Below are positions 19,965-31,135 of a DNA stretch of 64,000 bases, piece by piece. How positions within the stretch are numbered: position 1 is the first letter of the stretch; each line of letters starts with the position of its first letter. Origin of the DNA: Evernia prunastri (Eukaryota; Ascomycota; Lecanoromycetes; Lecanorales; Parmeliaceae); assembly GCA_003184365.1 (NCBI GenBank), contig NKYR01000011.1, forward strand, positions 310,001-374,000, in the 5' to 3' direction. Both the position numbers and the translations under genes were made by a program. The notes beneath the pieces were generated by a model. The model was not told the DNA's origin. It saw nothing but the letters and a program-made list of their open reading frames with translations, and made no database searches.

Positions 19965-22306
19965 ATGGATGGTATTTCGAGCGCCTCCGCGGTGGTGGCA
20001 TCGACCGTCCAGCTTATATCAACGACTCGCGATGTCGTCAAATTCTTGCGGGAAATCCAAGATTCGCCAGATGAGCTTCTCCGTACGCTAACATTCCTCC
20101 AAAAATTCGGAGGCAGTCTGAAAGTCGTGAAAAAAGTTGTCGAGGAACAGAGCTCTTACTTACATGGATCTGGGTTCAACTGCAGCCATCGGCAACGCCT
20201 TGAGCGACTGCAAAATCAAGATCGAATTATTTGAGCAATGCGTGAACAAGTGCAAAGGGTTCCTCGATCGGAAATACCATATGCGTAAGACGTGGGCATC
20301 GTTAAAGCTTGTCTTGAGAAAAAGAGAAATCAAAAACCATCGAAATCATCTCGAATCTGCCAGAAACGGTCTGATTATGATGCCTTCCACCAATGCGAAT
20401 CTAATTGCGTAAGCGACCTAGATATCACCTAAGTCTAGCTCTGCTGAATCGTAAAGCAGAGTACGGAACCGACCTATGCAAAGTGGAACCGCAAGTCTTG
20501 GCCAAAATATAGGACAGAATGAAAAGGCGTCAATGTCAAGCGTATTAAACAAGCCTGGGAGCGAAGACAAAGAGCGGGCTATGTTCTTGTCCGACTCACC
20601 GCGACGATCTGGAGTCGTCACTAAGGAGAGCATGCTTTCGTGGTACACCGGCATTCTGGGCAACGCAAGCCTTCTAACAAAGTCTAAAGGCATCGACGAG
20701 GCCCTCAACGTTCACATTGTTGACAAGCGATCCGTGTCCAAGGAATGGATCCTTGTCTTCAGGCCGTCTTTCTCGAAGAATCGGTATGAGCTACGTCACA
20801 CCGTTAGTTGTGGCCACATTTCGAGGTCTCTTAGCACGGATTGTGTAGTAGACTTGAAAGCTTCATTTTCGAGATGTATTGCTTGGGTGACATTACAGGG
20901 CTTCGTCACGCATTCAATAGCGGCAGCGCCTCTCTAAACGTAGTTAACCCTTTCGGCATGGGATTGCTGCACGCGAGTATGTTCGCAAGACACTCAACCT
21001 CAGTTTCTGACACTCGATAGTATGCGGCCGGTAGCTTCCAAAAAGAATTATATTCTGTACTTCTTCACATGGGCGCGTTCCCCGACCGTACAAGTATTGT
21101 GGGATGGTGCAGCAAGATATCCGTGGTAGAACGGACTCCGCTAACAAGTCATTAGTAAAGCACTTATACATATGAGAACGCGATCCAAGAGGAATCAGTC
21201 CAGCGCGATCATCAAGAGCATAATTGAAATAGCGAGGCTCCTTCCGCAAGCCCAGGATAGACCTGTCCTCGTTCGATATCTCAATATGGCTTCAGTACTA
21301 CGGTGGTCCGCTAGAGTGTGCAGAACTCAACCTGTCACAGGACTTGACCTTACACAAAGTCTGTCCCGCGGATAATGGCGATCTGCTTTACCCTGCTTTG
21401 GCTTCTACTCTGCGTCTATATGCCAAAAACCCTAGACCTCGGGAGTCTGTTATTCGCACGCTCATTCGGCATGGCGCTGACGTCCACGCTTGGGTGCGCC
21501 GAAACCCAAGGCGACTTGATCAATCCGAATATCTGTATAAGTTGGACGAGTATGATACACCGCTGGACGAGCTTTTCATCGACACCCTTGATCCTTTAGA
21601 AGGCCAAGCAGCAGCCAATCACTGGTTGCAAATTCTTTCGAGCGAAGTTTACGATATCTCAGTCTATCTCAAGATGGAGTCGGCCTTGTATAGGAAACCG
21701 ATGCAATTGACCCATCCATCTTACCGTACTCCTGATTATGATGTCGAACGCAAGCTTGTCTTCGAGTTTGGAGAACATCCCAGTGTGTCTTGGGACTGGT
21801 GGATTAGCCCGAGTTCTCCCGCATTTCTAATACGCGACGATTTTAAAATTATGGCCGTAGCTCTACCGGATTGGTTTCTCATCGCGAAATCCTGTAAGGA
21901 AGCTTGGCCCATCAGATATCTAGCATGGTCTAAAGACCATTAGTCGTATGGAGACGTCGAGTCGCGTACGCGTCGTCAAGAGCTTCTGAAGTTGGCCAGA
22001 GAGCGTGCTACCGCGAAGGAAAATGAATTGCAAATTGCAGATAGTTCTGGGCCAAAAGCCCCAAATATACATAATTTGATTGGAGTGTCCCAGAGAAGAT
22101 GTGAAATCAAGAGGGTAAAAGTCCTTGAAATGTCGACGGATATAGCACCGAGGGAAAAATTTCCACCTTTTGAGGTTCTTTTTGAGGGCCTTTTACTGAG
22201 AATTGACAGATATTCCCGGATCAAAGCCCAAAGTCGATGTCAGAAAATAATACATTGGCCTGTCAAATTGTCAATCTTATTGAACGACTTTCTTTTCAGG
22301 TTTTGA
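19965..22306 (+). pseudogene. Decayed STAND-N/ankyrin protein gene
   Basis: The ATG at 19965 opens with MDGISSASAVVASTVQLIS, a fungal STAND-type N-terminal domain. The frame shifts at about 20150-20165 and continues YMDLGSTAAIGNALSDC. A probable intron starts at GTAAGC near 20410. The next block has SWYTGILGNASLL and VDKRSVSKEWILVF, then shifts again near 20886 into GDITGLRHAFNSG and an ankyrin-like NPFGMGLLHASMFA. A TAG interrupts YAAGSFQKELYSVLLHMG. The distal block (21344 onward) has IRTLIRHGADVHA, EYDTPLDELFID and SVSWDWWISP, and a TAG at 21941 is followed in frame by SYGDVESRTRRQELLKLA. Two frameshifts and two stops make it a pseudogene. The order matches a family of large fungal ankyrin proteins that I recall. 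Confidence 0.7.
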
Positions 22307-23094
22307 AATGGTAAAACTAGGGCTCGCAATAAGACCATTGACGCATTTTTGTGGTCGGAAACCATCTTGCGCCGTCTTTTCTTTGGCAAACACGAGAGCA
22401 ACTTGTACCTCTCTGGGTTTTCTCCCCAAAGTATTTGACCAATTGCAGGGGACAAGCAGGAAACCTTCAACATCATTTGGGGTTTTTCCCCTTCCATTGG
22501 AGCCTATTCACCGTTAAACGCCGCAGCTGGAGTGCCCTTCACCACTTTGGCCAGCAATCCACTATGACCAAAAAGTCGTCTTCAGGACTTTGGTACATCA
22601 AATGGTTGTTCCTTATGCCAAAGAACCCTCCGCCTCTCAGCTTCCAAGGGATTCCAAGCTCAAAATCTCTTCCCTCCCCGACTGCTTCTGACCGGCCTGG
22701 TAGATAGAGTAAGAGCAGTCGTACCTTCTGGCGTAGACCGGGACGAGTCAGCGATAGCGATTTGCATGTTGAAAGTGCAGTGCAGCCTACCTACTTGTCG
22801 CTAAGAATGCGTAACAGAATTAATTTTACTTTACTTACTTTAGGAAGAACAGCAGGAACCTAGCGTAAAGTGTATTTCTCAAAATGTTTTGTTGGCGACT
22901 CCCCAAATGTCCTCTTGCATGTCACGACGTACCGCGAGCGCTTCTTGTGACAAGCCGCTCTGCGACGTCATGGCTGCGCTCGATGATTGGCCGGAGGATG
23001 TGCGCTGGCCGGAGGCGGGGCATGGCGCGAGGCTGCCACGAAGACGCTCCTACAATAGCTAAGTCATAGGTAATTCCAACACGCGAATATTTCT
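22307..23094. other. Intergenic, nothing identified
   Basis: Low coding signal. Short frames on the plus strand have no recognisable domains. A few TTTACTT repeats occur near 22825. Confidence 0.4.
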
Positions 23095-23102
23095 TATATA
23101 AG
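23095..23102 (+). promoter_or_regulatory. TATA box
   Basis: TATATAAG lies 79 nt upstream of the ATG at 23174, in the expected orientation and range for a fungal TATA box. Confidence 0.5.
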
Positions 23103-23173
23103 ATGAGTGCTGCGCTTGGATCTATATCAATATCTGTGTGTCATATTTTTATCGAGACGTTGAAGCCTTGTCC

Positions 23174-24182
23174 ATGCCTCGTGCCAGAAACCCTGAAGCC
23201 GCAGGAGTCTTTGTACGCGGCCAACTCTCCTACCTACCAAAAAGGCGAGATGGCGACTTCTCTTCGCTCTTAGGCTCTGATATTCCCGACGGCTGCTTTG
23301 GCCACCCTGTCGTGATTCTATCTACTGACCGGCAGAAAAAAGAGGCAGTGGTGCTCATTGTAAGCTTTACGGATTGACAAGGCTGAAAAGCGTTCCGCTA
23401 TCTGTACGTACTGATGGTGACAGCTCACCTCTTTCGGTGGCAAGACTCTCGATGAGTACTCTCCTCTTCCGAGGGTTCGTGCCTGTCACCTTCCAATACA
23501 CCCAACCCCTGTCCATCCTGACAACGACATCCTACTCTTCCTTGACCAAGGTCTCAAGCTTCAGAAGAAGACCTACGTCAAGACCGAGAATCAGCGTTCG
23601 ATCCCGTGGGCATTGCTGCGACCCGACTATCGAGACAAGAGGACTGGCAAACTACTCAAGCTACGACCAGACTCATTTAAAAAACTGCTCGAATACATCG
23701 ATTCCAAGACCCCGACGGAACACAGAATGCCAACACCGCCGGCCACTCCACTCCCCGCCACCCCACTCCACGTTACGTTCGACTATCCACATACGCGGGA
23801 TCTGCTGGAGTCCATGAGAGTCGACCACGTCGCCCAATACGGCACCGTCAACCGACCACCCGTACCACCGCCCAGAGCCCTGGAGCCGCCCAGATACTCG
23901 ATCCAAGCACCACGAGCAGTCTCAACACCGCAATCTGTAGCTCGCTCATATCAAGGTGTGGCGGCAGAAGCGGATAGTTACTTTCCCCAGAGGCGCGAGT
24001 CTCGGAGACATGAGGCCCGCTCGATCTTGCCCGTGTACCAACCGTCCCCTCGCTCGGACCGGGTCGCCAGCTCTTATGGTTCGATGTCGGTTTTGCGGAG
24101 TCTGTTCTTAGTCCTTTTGGTAACAGTTGGGGTCTTCTTGGCTGTAGCCTGGTGGCGGTGTCAGCTCACGGTGTGCAAATGA
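23174..24182 (+). CDS. Conserved fungal tail-anchored protein of unknown function
   Basis: Exons are 23174-23359 and 23424-24182, separated by a 64-nt intron (GTAAGC to GACAG), giving 314 residues. The N-terminal part (PDGCFGHPVVILS, EAVVLI, then across the junction LTSFGGKTLDEYSP) and the block WALLRPDY to RPDSFKKLLEYID resemble a family of uncharacterised fungal proteins that I recall, without a named domain. The middle is Pro- and Arg-rich and probably disordered. A hydrophobic helix (SLFLVLLVTVGVFLAVAWW) lies near the C-terminus with a few residues after it, suggesting a tail anchor with the body in the cytosol. The ATG at 23174 is the first ATG in frame; the codons upstream have none. 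Confidence 0.75.
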
Positions 24183-24804
24183 CGGCCCGGGAATGAAGCG
24201 CTCGATTTGCGTGTAAGTCCTCCTGGGCTCTCTACCAAGGGGCAGAAAAGTGCGCTTTAAGACCTATGATCCGCGTCAGCGTTTTGTCCTATACGATTGG
24301 AAACTGAGAGGGAATCATTAATCATCTACTATGACAGGCCTATGGACGCTTCCCAAGGATCTTTTTGGACGTGGTTTGGATGAATTGTTATGACAATATA
24401 TAGACGCGAGTTTGCTGCATCGGAATGGCGAACTACAACGTCAGATTCTCTATGTGGACGAACATGTGGCCTTGTGCTGGGTTTCCAAACTTCTTGACAG
24501 GATATCGTGCTTCCGACTATGAGGTTTAATTGGAAGCCTGACTGTTCCAACAGAGGCAGATTGTCAGTATATGATAGCGAATAGGAAGACATGAGAAGGA
24601 CTGCTTGGATACGTTCTTCATTGTCTCATCGATAAAGCATCAACAGTATGGATATATTCAGAATTCCAAAACCTGAGCACATGAACACGCAGTCTCATAT
24701 TAATCCACCACAGTGACCAGTCATACCATAAACTTAGCATGCAGAACCTCATCTGGATATCCATCAATCTCATCCAAACCCCCACATCAATCTATCCCAA
24801 CGCC
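24183..24804. other. Convergent 3' intergenic region
   Basis: Between two gene 3' ends. An 87-codon ATG frame on the minus strand (24329-24592) has no recognisable feature and is not called. Confidence 0.45.
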
Positions 24805-25266
24805 CTACTTGCTCCCCCCCAAATACCCCATCGACAGCGTCTCCGTCCACCCCTTCTCCTTCTTCTGCGCATTGAGCTTCTCCAGCTCCTTCGGGTCCAG
24901 TCCCGGATCCCCTCTCTCAGCACGGTTGACGCCCTCTTTGCTCGTCATGTCGCCCACACCACCGAGCAGACCGCCGCTGGAGAGCTGCCCGCCGACGCCT
25001 TCGGCAATGCCGCCTTGGATGGCTTGGACGTTCTTGTCGCCGGTGACGTCGGTGTTGAGCTTCTCTGTTGGGAAGGAGGGGTTAGTGGGGTATGGGAAGA
25101 AGGGGGAGGGAAGAAAGAGGGGAAGAGAGAATGGAGGGAAGGTAAGCGTACCTTTGGCGGTGTAGCTAGTCTTATTCTCGCCCCAGTAGCCGAGGACTTT
25201 GTCTTCTATCCATGGCATGTATTCGGTGTAGGCTTCGTTGTACTTCTTCTTGGTCCACTCAGTCAT
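24805..25266 (-). CDS. Small conserved fungal protein, two exons
   Basis: Exon 1 (25266-25152) and exon 2 (25064-24805) are joined over an 87-nt intron (GTACGC to CAACAG), giving 124 residues; the unspliced frame is also open, which hides the intron. The protein is hydrophilic: MTEWTKKKYNEAYTEYMPW, then after the junction EKLNTDVTGDKNV, a Gly-rich stretch (GGLLGGVGD) and MTSKEGVNRAERG. This pattern resembles a conserved ascomycete protein of unknown function. There is no signal peptide or membrane helix. The retained intron would insert a Pro/Phe-rich stretch foreign to the rest, which supports splicing. Confidence 0.75.
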   Translation of the reverse strand: MTEWTKKKYNEAYTEYMPWIEDKVLGYWGENKTSYTAKGTLTFPPFSLPLFLPSPFFPYPTNPSFPTEKLNTDVTGDKNVQAIQGGIAEGVGGQLSSGGLLGGVGDMTSKEGVNRAERGDPGLDPKELEKLNAQKKEKGWTETLSMGYLGGSK

Positions 25267-25340
25267 GGTTGCGGTTGATGCTGTTGATGGTGAAAGAAAG
25301 GTTTTGGTGTCTTTGACTTGAAGGAGACTTTGTGAAAGGC

Positions 25341-25348
25341 TTTATAAA
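25341..25348 (-). promoter_or_regulatory. TATA box
   Basis: TTTATAAA lies about 75 nt upstream of the ATG at 25266 of the minus-strand small conserved gene, in the usual range. Confidence 0.5.
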
Positions 25349-25941
25349 GGGTCGCAGGGAGTGTGGACCAGGGAGTGTTGAGTAGTGGGAGGGAAGTGTT
25401 GAGTTGTTGTTGTGTTTGTTGTTGACAAGAAAGGCAGAGAGATTGTGACCGAGACGCGTGAGGGCAAAAATGACGTATGATCTGCCACGGGAGAACCAGA
25501 ACAGGTTTCGGGGAAGCGGCTGATCGTCCTGTGGCGCTAGTGCACGTGACTCTTGGCGCTATTCAAAAAAAAGGCTTATTTCACGGCGGGCACCTGCGGA
25601 TACGAGATTCAACGGTTGCGGAGCTCCGAAACCTCAGAGAGGACTAGCGGTTTGAGTTAGCGGTTTTTGAAAAACAAAAGCGTTTTCAAAGGAAGTTCAA
25701 CGATAGCGCAAAACCACATTTTTGTTCACACATCCACAACGACATCATTTACGGGTCTGAGGCCTACAGTACGGTAATCAGCTCATTATGAGGTATCTGC
25801 CCGTACCCATATTAAGCAGTTTACACGACTGTAGGCCTCGGGTCCAAGGACCTCTGAAAATCGCGCGATGCCACGTACTCTTTCCGAGAGTCAGGTCATC
25901 AAAAGCCTCTCTTTCGACTGAGTCATAAGCTCACGATACGG
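25349..25941. other. Intergenic with an imperfect inverted repeat
   Basis: No gene seen. GAGGCCTACAGT near 25759-25770 recurs as ACTGTAGGCCTC near 25829-25840, and the similarity extends a few bases outward (GGGTCT and GGGTCC), forming a hairpin with a loop of about 60 bp. No flanking target duplication was found. Confidence 0.5.
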
Positions 25942-27306
25942 ATCATCTACCGACCTCGCCCTACCATAAGCACACAATCCTCAAAACAGTCTATAAAACA
26001 GTCTCTCGACGCGTTCGACAAAAAGTCACGTGTCATTTCAATCATGTCAACAAACAGTAGCACACAGTCATTTCAGCATAGGCCGTAACGCCTCTACACT
26101 GTCAGATCTCAACATCTAGACATTACACTTCTTATTCAGCNTCCGCAATACCGCATCACCCTCTAATCACCCCAAGAGAGCATCTTCGTCTTCTTATACC
26201 GTCATCGACTACCTACTCAGCCTACGACGCGAGCGATCATCCACCCTGTCCTCTTCCGGGGTGTCTCGATGTATATGGTTTCAAATCGTTCGACTTCGCC
26301 CTATCGAAACGTATCCGAATGTGGTTCCATCGGATCTTGAATTTCGGCCGCCTACCTGTCACGGTCTCAGCCTTAGCGTTGCTCCAAGCTTCTCCGCGAA
26401 CGGCGCTAGACTCAACTAGGCCTAGCGCGCCCACACATTTGTACTTAGAACAGCATTCCTTCTACATAGAACATCATAGTAGAATTCCATTCAAACCTGA
26501 TTCATAGTATCATTACGATCCAATATCAAGTCCCTGACACTACCGAGTAACAGACTATACTGAGAAGTAGTGACCCTCAGCAGTCGTCAGGGCAACTCCG
26601 CCTAGTAGGCTTGAATGGAAAAGAGTTGGAATTGGGAGTGGGATACTGTTCTTTGGGACCCCCGGGCTTAGAGGGGTCCCACCCTATACTGCAAGACTAC
26701 ATAGAAACACCAAAGGTNATCATCTACCGACCTCGCCCTACCATAAGCACACAATCCTCAAAACAGTCTATAAAACAGTCTCTCGACGCGTTCGACAAAA
26801 AGTCACGTGTCATTTCAATCATGTCAACAAACAGTAGCACACAGTCATTTCAGCATAGGCCGTAACGCCTCTACACTGTCAGATCTCAACATCTAGACAT
26901 TACACTTCTTATTCAGCCTCCGCAATACCGCATCACCCTCTAATCACCCCAAGAGAGCATCTTCGTCTTCTTATACCGTCATCGACTACCTACTCAGCCT
27001 ACGACGCGAGCGATCATCCACCCTGTCCTCTTCCGGGGTGTCTCGATGTATATGGTTTCAAATCGTTCGACTTCGCCCTATCGAAACGTATCCGAATGTG
27101 GTTCCATCGGATCTTGAATCTCGGCCGCCTACCGAGTAACAGACTATACTGAGAAGTAGTGACCCTCAGCAGTTGTCAGGGCAACTCCGCCTAGTAGGCT
27201 TGAATGGAAAAGAGTTGGAATTGGGAGTGGGATACTGTTCTTTGGGACCCCCGGGCTTAGAGGGGTCCCACCCTATACTGCAAGACTACATAGAAACACC
27301 AAGGGT
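25942..27306. repeat. Direct repeat of about 776 bp, second copy deleted internally
   Basis: Copy 1 (25942-26717) and copy 2 (26719-27306) are adjacent and in the same orientation, with N at 26718 between them. The N at 26141 lines up with a single C in copy 2, so it is an ambiguous base and not a gap. Copy 2 lacks 188 bp (26357-26544 of copy 1), and the breakpoints share CTACC. A small palindrome around GGGACCCC and GGGGTCCC is in both. A short frame starting MSTNSSTQSFQHRP may be a retrotransposon gag start, but the element type is not settled. Confidence 0.8.
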
Positions 27307-28054
27307 TCCGGGTCAAAAAACGGGAAATGGTTTTTTACGAAAGAGGTCCGGCAATTGTAGGGTAGCCTCTTTCAATGATTCAGGATTCAGAGCATTTGAT
27401 AGATAGATTACATGATCTCGCATAGTCGGCCAATCAGGCAAGACTTCAGGGTAGTATGATATAATCAATCAAATCAATCAAATCCTTCGAAAACCAAAAA
27501 AACGAATTTCTTGAATAACTTTGCAACGACAACTTACGATAGTCTAGAAAGCTCACACATTTTGATAAACATATAGAATATTAATTCTTCCAATTTGTAG
27601 AGAATAATAACTATTCGTTATACTGTAGAATAGATTTTTGATAGAATTCTCGTTTTTTTTGAAGATAGTCTTGGCGGTCAAAAAATTAGTCGAGGTAACT
27701 TTTTGATCTGAGATCAAAAGAGCGTATTTTGACTATATGTCTTCAATATCTCACGTTATAGAAATCACAATTTTCTACAAAACTTATATATGTTGATTGA
27801 GTATAGCAAGTAGACTTTAATGAAATCTTAGACTATATAAAGTGCTGGTTGTGAAGTTATTTAAGAATTTTAATTTCTTTGATTTTCGAAGGGGGGGTGC
27901 TTGCGGCAACTTCTTAGTTTCCCAATGATTAAGAACATAGGGGTAAAGTTTTAAGCGCATGCGAGTATAAAGGCCGAATGGTGGCTTTGAGTACGGACCT
28001 CGGGAGTAACTCTCAAACCCTCGGCATAACGATCGAAATCCACCACCTAATAGT
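27307..28054. other. AT-rich island
   Basis: From about 27420 to 27860 the sequence is strongly AT-rich, with runs such as ATCAATCAA and many in-frame stops. No gene is seen. The composition is typical of repeats decayed by C-to-T mutation in filamentous ascomycetes, but I did not compute indices. Confidence 0.5.
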
Positions 28055-28827
28055 ATGAAAGCACTATCGTTAACGTACCGTAGCCTTGCTAGGCAATACC
28101 TCACACCGAAGCCCCAAAATCACAGTACCAGAACAGCTCGACAATTAAGTTCGACACCCCAAAATCTAGCCAAGAATCGCATATACGATCCGTAAGTATG
28201 TCGTTCAGCAGTCTGGCCCTATCTCCCCGCATTGGGCTACTAGAAAGCCACTCAAAGCTGACATCAACATCGTAGAGTTCGTACACCATCCGACTTCGAT
28301 AACTTGACTCTTCTCTCTGCGTCAAATCGAACTGCTTTGATCACCCTCTGGACTGCTTCTTGGTGTCCCTCATGCCGTATCGTGGCACCTCTCATACGCC
28401 AACTAATTGAGGAAGAAGGAGCCGGTGAGGCAAGAGGAGGTGTGGGCTACGCGGAAATTGAATTCGATTCCCCTACTCTGGGGGACGTGGCAGGACGGTA
28501 CGGCTTTGAAACCATCTTTCCAATCGAAAGGCGCGGTCTTGATATGTAATGACTGTGAAACAGATACATGGTGCGTGGCCACTTGAAGACTCACCAAGTA
28601 TACATGATGGAGAACAGAGATTTAATGGGTGTTTATAGGTCACTAGTATTCCTACCCTGTTGGCCTTCAGTAGGCAGGAAGCGCAGCTGCAGACAAGGCT
28701 TACAAAAGTCGAGGAAATGAAGGACAAAGACTTTCTGCGGCTCTGGATTGAGGACGAGGCCCTGCGGGGAGGAAGTGGAGGGAAGGGAGGCGGGTTGTTT
28801 GGAGGTCTTTTCGGGATGAGCCGCTGA
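28055..28827 (+). CDS. Mitochondrial thioredoxin-like protein (junction unresolved)
   Basis: Exon 1 (28055-28191) starts MKALSLTYRSLARQYL, rich in Arg, Ser and Gln and poor in acids, like a mitochondrial presequence. The intron 28192-28275 (GTAAGT, GCTGAC, GTAG) joins it in phase to a thioredoxin fold: TLWTASWCPSCR has the redox pair in WCPSC. The third block (28639-28827) reads VTSIPTLLAFSRQEAQL, containing the cis-Pro (IPT), and ends GGLFGGLFGMSR. Family logic requires GRYG (near 28505) to meet VTSIPT at 28639, but no GT donor falls in the right phase; GTACGG at 28499 is two bases off. A mutated donor, a non-standard intron or decay are possible. Likely role: disulfide exchange in mitochondria. 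Confidence 0.6.
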
Positions 28828-31135
28828 ATGTAGGGGAAGGAGTCTGCCGCGAGACCGAGACAACTGGATCCAGGCCCAGTAATTTGAAAAAAGGTATGAT
28901 TTGCGGAAGAAGCTTGCCGCCCTTTGCTTTTCCTAAGAGCACAGTGTCGCTTACATACCTAGAGGTAGAGGGTATTCTGTATAAAATATGCGACTGGCTT
29001 TCCGCAGCCGCCAAACGTGTGAGCCGGGTCGAGAGCTCTAGTCTTTACCATGTTCCAGAGAGGAGAAAAGCCTCTCTATAGGCGCACATTCTGATGAGGA
29101 GTGTAGAGCAAGAGTCTTTTGCAACGGGGCTGATTGTGTGTGCTTTTCCCACAATTGTATCCGGGAAAACCAATCTTCAGCAAATTCTACTCCTACAGTC
29201 TAAATTGCGGTGCGTTTCCTGTCATACACTTTGCGCCTTGCTGGTCCTTTCGTGGGGTTGCTGTGCATGCCAGGCTCTACATTGGGGACCACGCCTAATT
29301 CATCGGTCACCGCGGATCTATATCCTAAGCTGCCTGATGTGGTAGCATGTGCGCTAGAGTATTGGAAGAATCTTGACACACGTGCTTGCTATAAAACTCT
29401 TCAGACCATGCTAGATGGCCCTCGATTTGCACAATTCGTGCCGCGTAAGAGCTATCATGGTCAGGAAGCACTTTCAACACCGGTCTACTGCGACGATAAT
29501 AGTAGCGAATTTCTGAATTGTCCTGACCCCGACGGAGGTACAATTTCGCTCGGGCAGTGACCATTACTAAACGAGAAGGCTTTCCTAAGGTCTGGGAGGT
29601 TGACGAGAGTATTTGAAAGCACACTCATACGAGGCTTCCTGCGCTATTACGGCACACTTGGCAGGTCGGTCCAACACCGACAACAATGTCTATATTAGAA
29701 AGCGGTACACTATCTTTCGAAGCACATCTTGGTCCCTTGATACCGATTGAAATGCAGCACCATGAGAGAATTGGTGGGTAAAGTAAAGATGGGTTGCAAT
29801 TCTAGACAAGGTGGGTTTATCACATACAAACGTAAATATACTATCGCTGGGATTACGAAGTACGAGAAAGTACCGGCTGGCTACAGGACGCCCCTTTTCT
29901 TGACTGTGCAGGTCTCTCAAAAGCAAGGCCGAAGGAGACCTGGCGATACAGTCTCTCGAGTCAACGAAGCGGTACAAAGTGGCTTGCTTGTAACATTACC
30001 ACAGATCATGCTCAAGGTGAACCGTGCCAAAGTGTTCGTGGTAGTTAACACACTCAAAGAGGTTTACAAGAGCTGAAGATCGGAGGCACCCAAGCCTGGT
30101 GAGACGGAAGGAATATCACTAATTCCATACCCGAGAATGTAATTACCACCAGGAAGAAGTCACAGAAAACCTCCGAACAGGTATATTAAATTTGCTATGG
30201 TTCGAAAGAGTCATTGGAGAAGGAAACATGATGATGGGGCCCCAAGGAACCGCCAAACAAGCAAGTTGGTACGAAGGTCTAACGACACACTGCCGCTCTT
30301 GCAATCCCGAAACCTGGGTAGGTAATTGTAAGAAAGAAGTTAGCAGTAAGCAACGTCATGTACGAACATATCGGATTTATCCTTCTCAAATTGTCATTAG
30401 AGCCAGAGTCGCACAACATTGGCCGGAGCAAGACCCTCCCTCTGCCCCTGAGACCGTTTCGTGACTAGCATTTCTCGCCTCCAAATGGCGCTGCTGACGC
30501 GAAAAAGGCGTGCACATGGAACGGTCTTCGAGCAACGATCCATGTACTATTAGGTACTTGTCTCGACGGCCCTCGAGCCATTGGCCTCGGTGGCGTAGCT
30601 TCGGCGCGGCCACTTAATGCGAATGACCCTACGAGCTTGCTCAGGAGACATTGTGAGTGTATGGCCATTCAGTGCACTAACAGTGCTCAAACTGTAATGC
30701 AGCTATAGATTCCAAACCCTCATTGGGGTCGGAGTGGGGCCCCCTCTGCCACCGACATTTGAAGTTGAGATATACAAAGCGCGTCCTCTTCCACCATCCT
30801 TTCTACCAACACTTCTATGTGATAGATCCATCGAAATTGCTAATACTACCGGTGGCTGCATTGGCTCGCTCATAAACAGCACCAGCGTGTCAGTATTCAT
30901 CTAGTTTTGTAGGATCTAGACCTTTTCCCGTGAGGGCATTCTTGAGGCAAGGTAGAATAAAGAAGCTCGCAGACTTGTAGAAAGTGAAGCGTCAAACAGA
31001 AAGCTTCCGGACATTATTGGCATAGCAAACGAATGCCCTTATTAGGCTGATAGGAACGCCATCCATGCAAATGCACGCTCCTTGTTAATGCCAAAGAATC
31101 CAAGGCCGTCGTCTGTGAAAAATATAATCCTGTTC
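28828..31135. other. Long stretch without a confident gene
   Basis: Several plus frames look weakly protein-like: 29210-29560 (TTG/GTG start; CALEYWKNLDTRACYKTL, CPDPDGGTISLG), 29762-30076 (KYTIAGITKYEKVPAGY) and 30225-30464. None has a domain I recognise, and I could not join them by introns. They could be pieces of one decayed gene. The end of the stretch is downstream of NBP35. Confidence 0.4.

Noticed and set aside
27817..28104. Possible tRNA suggested by a GGGTTTGAGAG-like stretch on the minus strand
   Set aside because: No complete A and B boxes and no foldable acceptor stem.
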